Assembly (NCBI RefSeq): GCF_051960575.1
Contig: NZ_JBQCEE010000374.1
Coordinates: 1 to 9,486 of the forward strand
Reading direction: 5' to 3'
Length of the DNA stretch: 9,486 nt
From: JBQCEE01 sp051960575
GTDB lineage: Bacteria; Actinomycetota; Actinomycetes; Mycobacteriales; Jatrophihabitantaceae
A program made the position numbers and the translations under genes. Below, one piece after another: positions 6,796 through 9,486 of the stretch; positions within the stretch are counted from its first letter, which is position 1; every line of letters starts with the position of its first letter. The notes beneath the pieces were generated by a model. That model was not told where the DNA came from, searched no databases, and worked only from the letters and a program-made list of their open reading frames with translations.

Positions 6796-6825
6796 TCGAC
6801 GTTCCCGGAGCTGAGCAGTTACAGT
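6796..6825 (+). promoter_or_regulatory. Candidate sigma70-type promoter for fadE26-fadE27
   Basis: A weak -35-like TCGACG (6796-6801) and a -10-like TACAGT (6820-6825) are 18 bp apart, each 4 of 6 to consensus. Initiation would fall about 6832, inside operator 2, leaving a leader of about 28 nt with room for the ribosome-binding site. Low certainty. Confidence 0.28.
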
Positions 6826-6828
6826 TTC

Positions 6829-6842
6829 TGGAACCTGTTCTA
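6829..6842. promoter_or_regulatory. KstR-type operator 2 (fadE26 side)
   Basis: TGGAACCTGTTCTA matches all fixed positions of TnnAACnnGTTnnA, although it is not a perfect palindrome. It ends 5 bases before the GGGGAG ribosome-binding site (6848-6853) of fadE26 and probably covers the start of the transcript, which fits repression by blocking initiation or early elongation. Confidence 0.82.
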
Positions 6843-6859
6843 GCTCCGGGGAGCGTTGC

Positions 6860-8035
6860 ATGGAGATCCGCTGGTCGACCGAGCACGAACGACTGCGCGA
6901 CGAGTTGCGATCCTATTTCGCCACCTTGATGACCCCCGAGCGGCGGGAGGCCCTCACCGCGGGTGACGGCGACTACGGTGACGGCAGCGTCTACCGCGAC
7001 ACCGTGCGGCAGATGGGCAAGGACGGGTGGCTCACCCTCGGCTGGCCGGTCGAGCACGGCGGCCGGGGCGGGTCCGCGCTCGACCAGCTGATCTTCACCG
7101 ACGAGGCGGCGATCGCCGGCGCGCCCGTGCCGTTCCTGACGATCAACACCGTCGGCCCGACCATCGCGCGGTTCGGCACGCCCGAGCAGCAGGCCTTCTA
7201 CCTGCCGAGGATCGCCGCCGGCGAGCTGCACTTCAGCATTGGCTACAGCGAACCCGGCGCCGGCACCGACCTCGCGTCGCTGCGCACGCGGGCGGTGCGC
7301 GAGGGTGACGAGTACGTGATCAACGGCCAGAAGATGTGGACGTCGTTGATCCAGTACGCCGACTACGTCTGGCTGGCGGCGCGCACGAACCCCGACGCCC
7401 CGCGGCACAGAGGACTGTCGATCCTCATCGTCCCGACCGACGCGCCGGGCTTCTCGTGGACGCCGGTGCGCACGGTCAGCGGCCCGACCACCAGCGCGAC
7501 CTACTACGAGGACGTGCGTGTGCCGGTGTCGTCGGTCGTCGGCGAGGTCGACCGCGGCTGGCCGCTCATCACCAACCAACTCAACCACGAGCGGGTCGCG
7601 CTCACCTCGGCCGCACCGATCCTGACCGCGTTGCACGAGACGCGCGAGTGGGCGCAGAACACGAAGCTGCCGGACGGACGCCGGGTGATCGACCAGGAGT
7701 GGGTGCAGCTGCACCTCGCCCGGGTGCACGCCAAGGTGCAGTTCCTGCGGCTCAAGAACTGGCAGATCGCCTCGGGCGGCTCGGTGAACCCGGCGGACGC
7801 CTCGGCCACCAAGGTGTTCGGCACCGAGTTCGCGACCGAGGCCTACCGGCTGCTGATGGAGGTGCTCGGCGCGCACGGCACGCTGCGCACCGGGTCGCCG
7901 GGGGCGGTGCTGCGCGGACGCGTCGAGCGGATGCACCGCGCGTCGCTGATCCTGACCTTCGGCGGCGGCACCAACGAGGTGCAGCGCGACATCATCGCGG
8001 GCGTCGGCCTGCGCCTGCCCTCGAGCGGACGGTGA
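6860..8035 (+). CDS. fadE26: Acyl-CoA dehydrogenase alpha subunit, FadE26 (ChsE4) type
   Basis: A 391-aa cytosolic flavoprotein subunit of usual acyl-CoA dehydrogenase length. Domain order is an N-terminal helical part (1-120), a middle beta domain with the FAD/substrate motif YSEPGAGTDLASL (129-141) and GQKMWTS (156-162), and a C-terminal helical domain ending GGGTNEVQRDIIAGVG (near 370-386). Glu244 in LNHERVAL is where I would place the catalytic base of this clade. With FadE27 it should form the alpha2beta2 enzyme that introduces the first double bond into the CoA-activated sterol side chain (ChsE4-ChsE5 in M. tuberculosis). The ATG at 6860 has SD GGGGAG at 6 nt. It is the first gene of the rightward unit, behind operator 2. 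The identity rests on sequence resemblance and on gene order with fdxD, hsd4A and fadE27. Confidence 0.88.
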   Translation: MEIRWSTEHERLRDELRSYFATLMTPERREALTAGDGDYGDGSVYRDTVRQMGKDGWLTLGWPVEHGGRGGSALDQLIFTDEAAIAGAPVPFLTINTVGPTIARFGTPEQQAFYLPRIAAGELHFSIGYSEPGAGTDLASLRTRAVREGDEYVINGQKMWTSLIQYADYVWLAARTNPDAPRHRGLSILIVPTDAPGFSWTPVRTVSGPTTSATYYEDVRVPVSSVVGEVDRGWPLITNQLNHERVALTSAAPILTALHETREWAQNTKLPDGRRVIDQEWVQLHLARVHAKVQFLRLKNWQIASGGSVNPADASATKVFGTEFATEAYRLLMEVLGAHGTLRTGSPGAVLRGRVERMHRASLILTFGGGTNEVQRDIIAGVGLRLPSSGR

Positions 8036-8040
8036 GCGCG

Positions 8041-9144
8041 ATGGACTTCTCGCTGTCGACGACCCAGCAGGAACTCGCCGCGCTCGTGCGGCAGATCGTC
8101 ACGACCCAGCTGACCGCCGAGCGGCGCAAGGCCGTCGAGGCCGCGCCGCTGCGGTTCGACCGCGCGCTCTGGCAGGCGCTGCTCGACGCGGACGTCGTCT
8201 CGGCCGCGCTGCCGGCGTCGATCGGCGGTGGCGACCTCGACCTGCTCGAGCAGGCGAGCGTGCTCGTCGAACTCGGCCGCGCGGTCGCACCGGTGCCGTA
8301 CCTGCCGCACGTGCTCGCCACCGCGGCGATCGCGCACCTCGGCACGGACGCGCAGCGCGCCGAGGTGGGTGCCCCGGCTGCCCGCGGCGAGACGCTGCTG
8401 ACCGTGGCCCTCACCGAGGAGTTCGGCGATCCGGCCGAGCCGGCGACGACCGCCGAGCGGTCGGGCGACGGCTGGGTGGTCACGGGCGCGAAGTCGGTCG
8501 TCCCGTTCGGCACGGCGGCCGACGCCGTCGTGCTCGGCGCCACGGTGCCCGGCGGCACGGCGCTGTTCCTCGTCGACACGCGCGCCACCGGTGTCACCGT
8601 GACCGCCGAGCGCGCGACCGACGGCGACGAGGTCGCCACGCTCGCGCTCGACCGGGTGGCCGTCGCGGCCGACCGGGTGATCGAGCACGCCGACGCCCTG
8701 CACTGGCTGGTCGCCCGCGCGACGGTCGCGGCGTGCGCCTACCAGCTCGGCGTGCTCGAGCGGGCCCTCGAGCTCACCGTCGAGTACGCCCGCACCCGCG
8801 AGCAGTTCGGCCGGCCGATCGGGTCATTCCAGGCCGTGGGCCAGCGGCTCGCCGACGCGTACATCGACGTCGAGGCCGTGCGGCTGACGATGTGGGAGGC
8901 CGCGTGGCGGGTCGCGTCCGGGCTGCCGTGCCCGACCGAGGTCGAGACCGCCAAGTTCTGGGCCGCGGACGCCGGGCACCGCGTCGCGCACACGGCCGTG
9001 CACGTGCACGGCGGCACCGGCATCGACCTGGACGGCGACCTGCACCGCTACTTCACCGCCGCGAAGCGCACCGAGTTCCTCTTCGGCGACGCGACGGCCC
9101 AGCTCCTGCGCCTCGGCGCCCAGCTCGCCGCGTCCCACGCCTGA
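8041..9144 (+). CDS. fadE27: Acyl-CoA dehydrogenase beta subunit, FadE27 (ChsE5) type
   Basis: A 367-aa partner of the FadE26-like subunit. The N-terminal half is divergent for the family. The C-terminal part is conserved: YARTREQFGRPIGSFQAVGQ (249-268), RLADAYID (269-276) and HVHGGTGIDLDGDLHRYF (321-338). No Glu is seen at the helix where FadE26 has NHERVAL (here RATVAACAYQLG, 226-237), consistent with a non-catalytic beta subunit that completes the FAD site at the interface. The ATG at 8041 is used because the protein then begins MDFSLS, as I recall for mycobacterial FadE27. A GTG at 8032 would overlap the fadE26 stop (GTGA) and add three residues. The two genes lie 5 bp apart or overlap, fitting equal production of both subunits. 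A palindromic element follows the stop by six bases. Confidence 0.88.
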   Translation: MDFSLSTTQQELAALVRQIVTTQLTAERRKAVEAAPLRFDRALWQALLDADVVSAALPASIGGGDLDLLEQASVLVELGRAVAPVPYLPHVLATAAIAHLGTDAQRAEVGAPAARGETLLTVALTEEFGDPAEPATTAERSGDGWVVTGAKSVVPFGTAADAVVLGATVPGGTALFLVDTRATGVTVTAERATDGDEVATLALDRVAVAADRVIEHADALHWLVARATVAACAYQLGVLERALELTVEYARTREQFGRPIGSFQAVGQRLADAYIDVEAVRLTMWEAAWRVASGLPCPTEVETAKFWAADAGHRVAHTAVHVHGGTGIDLDGDLHRYFTAAKRTEFLFGDATAQLLRLGAQLAASHA

Positions 9145-9150
9145 CGCTTG

Positions 9151-9205
9151 TTTGCGCCCCCACCTGCCGGTTCCGCCCGGCTGCACCGTCAGCTGCAGGC
9201 GCAAA
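9151..9205. repeat. Palindromic intergenic element, copy A (55 bp)
   Basis: Inverted arms at 9151-9170 and 9186-9205 around a 15-nt loop. Against the 20-bp unit TTTGCGCCCGCAGCTGACGG the left arm has three mismatches and the right arm (reverse complement) one. It begins six bases after the fadE27 stop, so it would fold at the 3' end of that mRNA. There is no T-run, so it is not a classical intrinsic terminator. Confidence 0.75.
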
Positions 9206-9224
9206 CCCGCCCCGGCCTCGGAGG

Positions 9225-9279
9225 TTTGCGCCCGCAACTGACGGGTTGAGCGCCGCGGACCGTCAGCTGCGGGCGCAAA
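9225..9279. repeat. Palindromic intergenic element, copy B (55 bp)
   Basis: Arms at 9225-9244 and 9260-9279 around a 15-nt loop. The right arm (reverse complement) is the 20-bp unit TTTGCGCCCGCAGCTGACGG and the left arm differs at one base, so the stem is nearly perfect. It has the same arm and loop lengths as copy A and lies 74 bp downstream. The loops differ, so the arms appear to be the conserved part. Confidence 0.8.
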
Positions 9280-9486
9280 GCCGGCCGGGCGATCGCCGCA
9301 GCGCTAGGCGATCGGTCGGCCCGGGGTCGCTCGTCACGCAGCATCTCGTGACGGTGCTCGCGGCGGGTGACGGATTCCGGAAGTGGTGACCGCGGGAAAC
9401 CCCGGGACGCGATTAGGGCTCCGGCACCAGATACGGGCTCACTCAACGGCTACGGGGTCCCTCCACAGACCAGGACGCGGCGCGGC
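9280..9486. other. Right-end region with no gene recognised
   Basis: I see no credible coding sequence, tRNA or rRNA here. The only structure noted is a short inverted repeat GATCGCC/GGCGATC (9291-9297 and 9307-9313, 9-nt loop). The last 80 bases are somewhat less GC-rich and could be the upstream region or the end of a gene outside the window. Confidence 0.5.

Larger units (their letters stand above)
6651..6859. promoter_or_regulatory. Divergent control region between fdxD and fadE26
   Basis: A 209-bp non-coding spacer, clearly less GC-rich than its surroundings in its right half, with no credible ORF. It must hold the promoters of both units. It carries two KstR-type operators with centres 90 bp apart, one nearer each gene, and candidate -35/-10 pairs overlapping or abutting each operator. 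Confidence 0.85.

Noticed and set aside
6739..6842. KstR2 sites
   Set aside because: The KstR2 pattern as I recall it has CAAG/CTTG half-sites; these boxes have AAC/GTT half-sites as in KstR.
7336..8040. Upstream extension of fadE27 in the same frame
   Set aside because: It overlaps fadE26 in another frame and is low complexity; the family N-terminus starts at 8041.
9291..9313. Short inverted repeat as an intrinsic terminator
   Set aside because: The stem is only 7 bp with a 9-nt loop and no following T-run; it could be chance in GC-rich DNA.
9189..9446. 85-codon minus-strand ORF at the right end
   Set aside because: It spans the palindromic repeats, shows no recognisable domain and has no convincing ribosome-binding site.
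1..9486. CRISPR array, prophage, transposase or tRNA genes
   Set aside because: No direct-repeat/spacer pattern, phage or transposase motif, or cloverleaf was found. The only repeats are the coding 15-bp array and the two palindromes.

Overview
The window is high-GC DNA with actinobacterial features: GTG starts, 4-bp start/stop overlaps and a Gly-rich lipoprotein. It is coding almost end to end and holds nine genes in two divergent transcription units. It looks like a steroid (cholesterol or sterol side-chain) degradation locus. The central four genes, hsd4A(-) fdxD(-) | fadE26(+) fadE27(+), match in order and orientation what I recall of Rv3502c-Rv3503c / Rv3504-Rv3505 in Mycobacterium tuberculosis, part of the KstR regulon. 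The genus cannot be fixed from the sequence, but the gene content downstream of hsd4A is not mycobacterial.

Rightward unit (6860-9144): fadE26- and fadE27-like acyl-CoA dehydrogenase subunits. In M. tuberculosis these form the alpha2beta2 ChsE4-ChsE5 enzyme that starts beta-oxidation of the sterol side chain. Leftward unit (6650 down past 1): a 3Fe-4S ferredoxin (FdxD type, electron donor to sterol-oxidising P450s), an SDR of the Hsd4A/MFE-2 type, a lipoprotein solute-binding protein with a Gly-rich tether, a fused LivH-LivM permease, two ATPases (LivG, LivF), and the N-terminal part of an unknown exported protein that runs off the left edge. All junctions in this unit are overlaps or gaps of at most 17 bp, so one transcript is likely.

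The 209-bp divergent spacer (6651-6859) carries two full matches to the KstR operator pattern TnnAACnnGTTnnA. One is a perfect palindrome overlapping a candidate fdxD promoter. The other lies just upstream of the fadE26 ribosome-binding site.

Main point of interest: in M. tuberculosis the position downstream of fdxD-hsd4A is taken by yrbE4AB-mce4, the cholesterol importer. Here it holds a complete HAAT-family (branched-chain amino acid type) ABC importer plus a translationally coupled exported protein. This suggests a non-homologous replacement of the steroid uptake system. It is an inference from position, operon structure and operators; the substrate is not visible in the sequence.

The right end (9145-9486) has no convincing gene. 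It carries two tandem 55-bp palindromic elements built from one 20-bp unit, starting six bases after the fadE27 stop.
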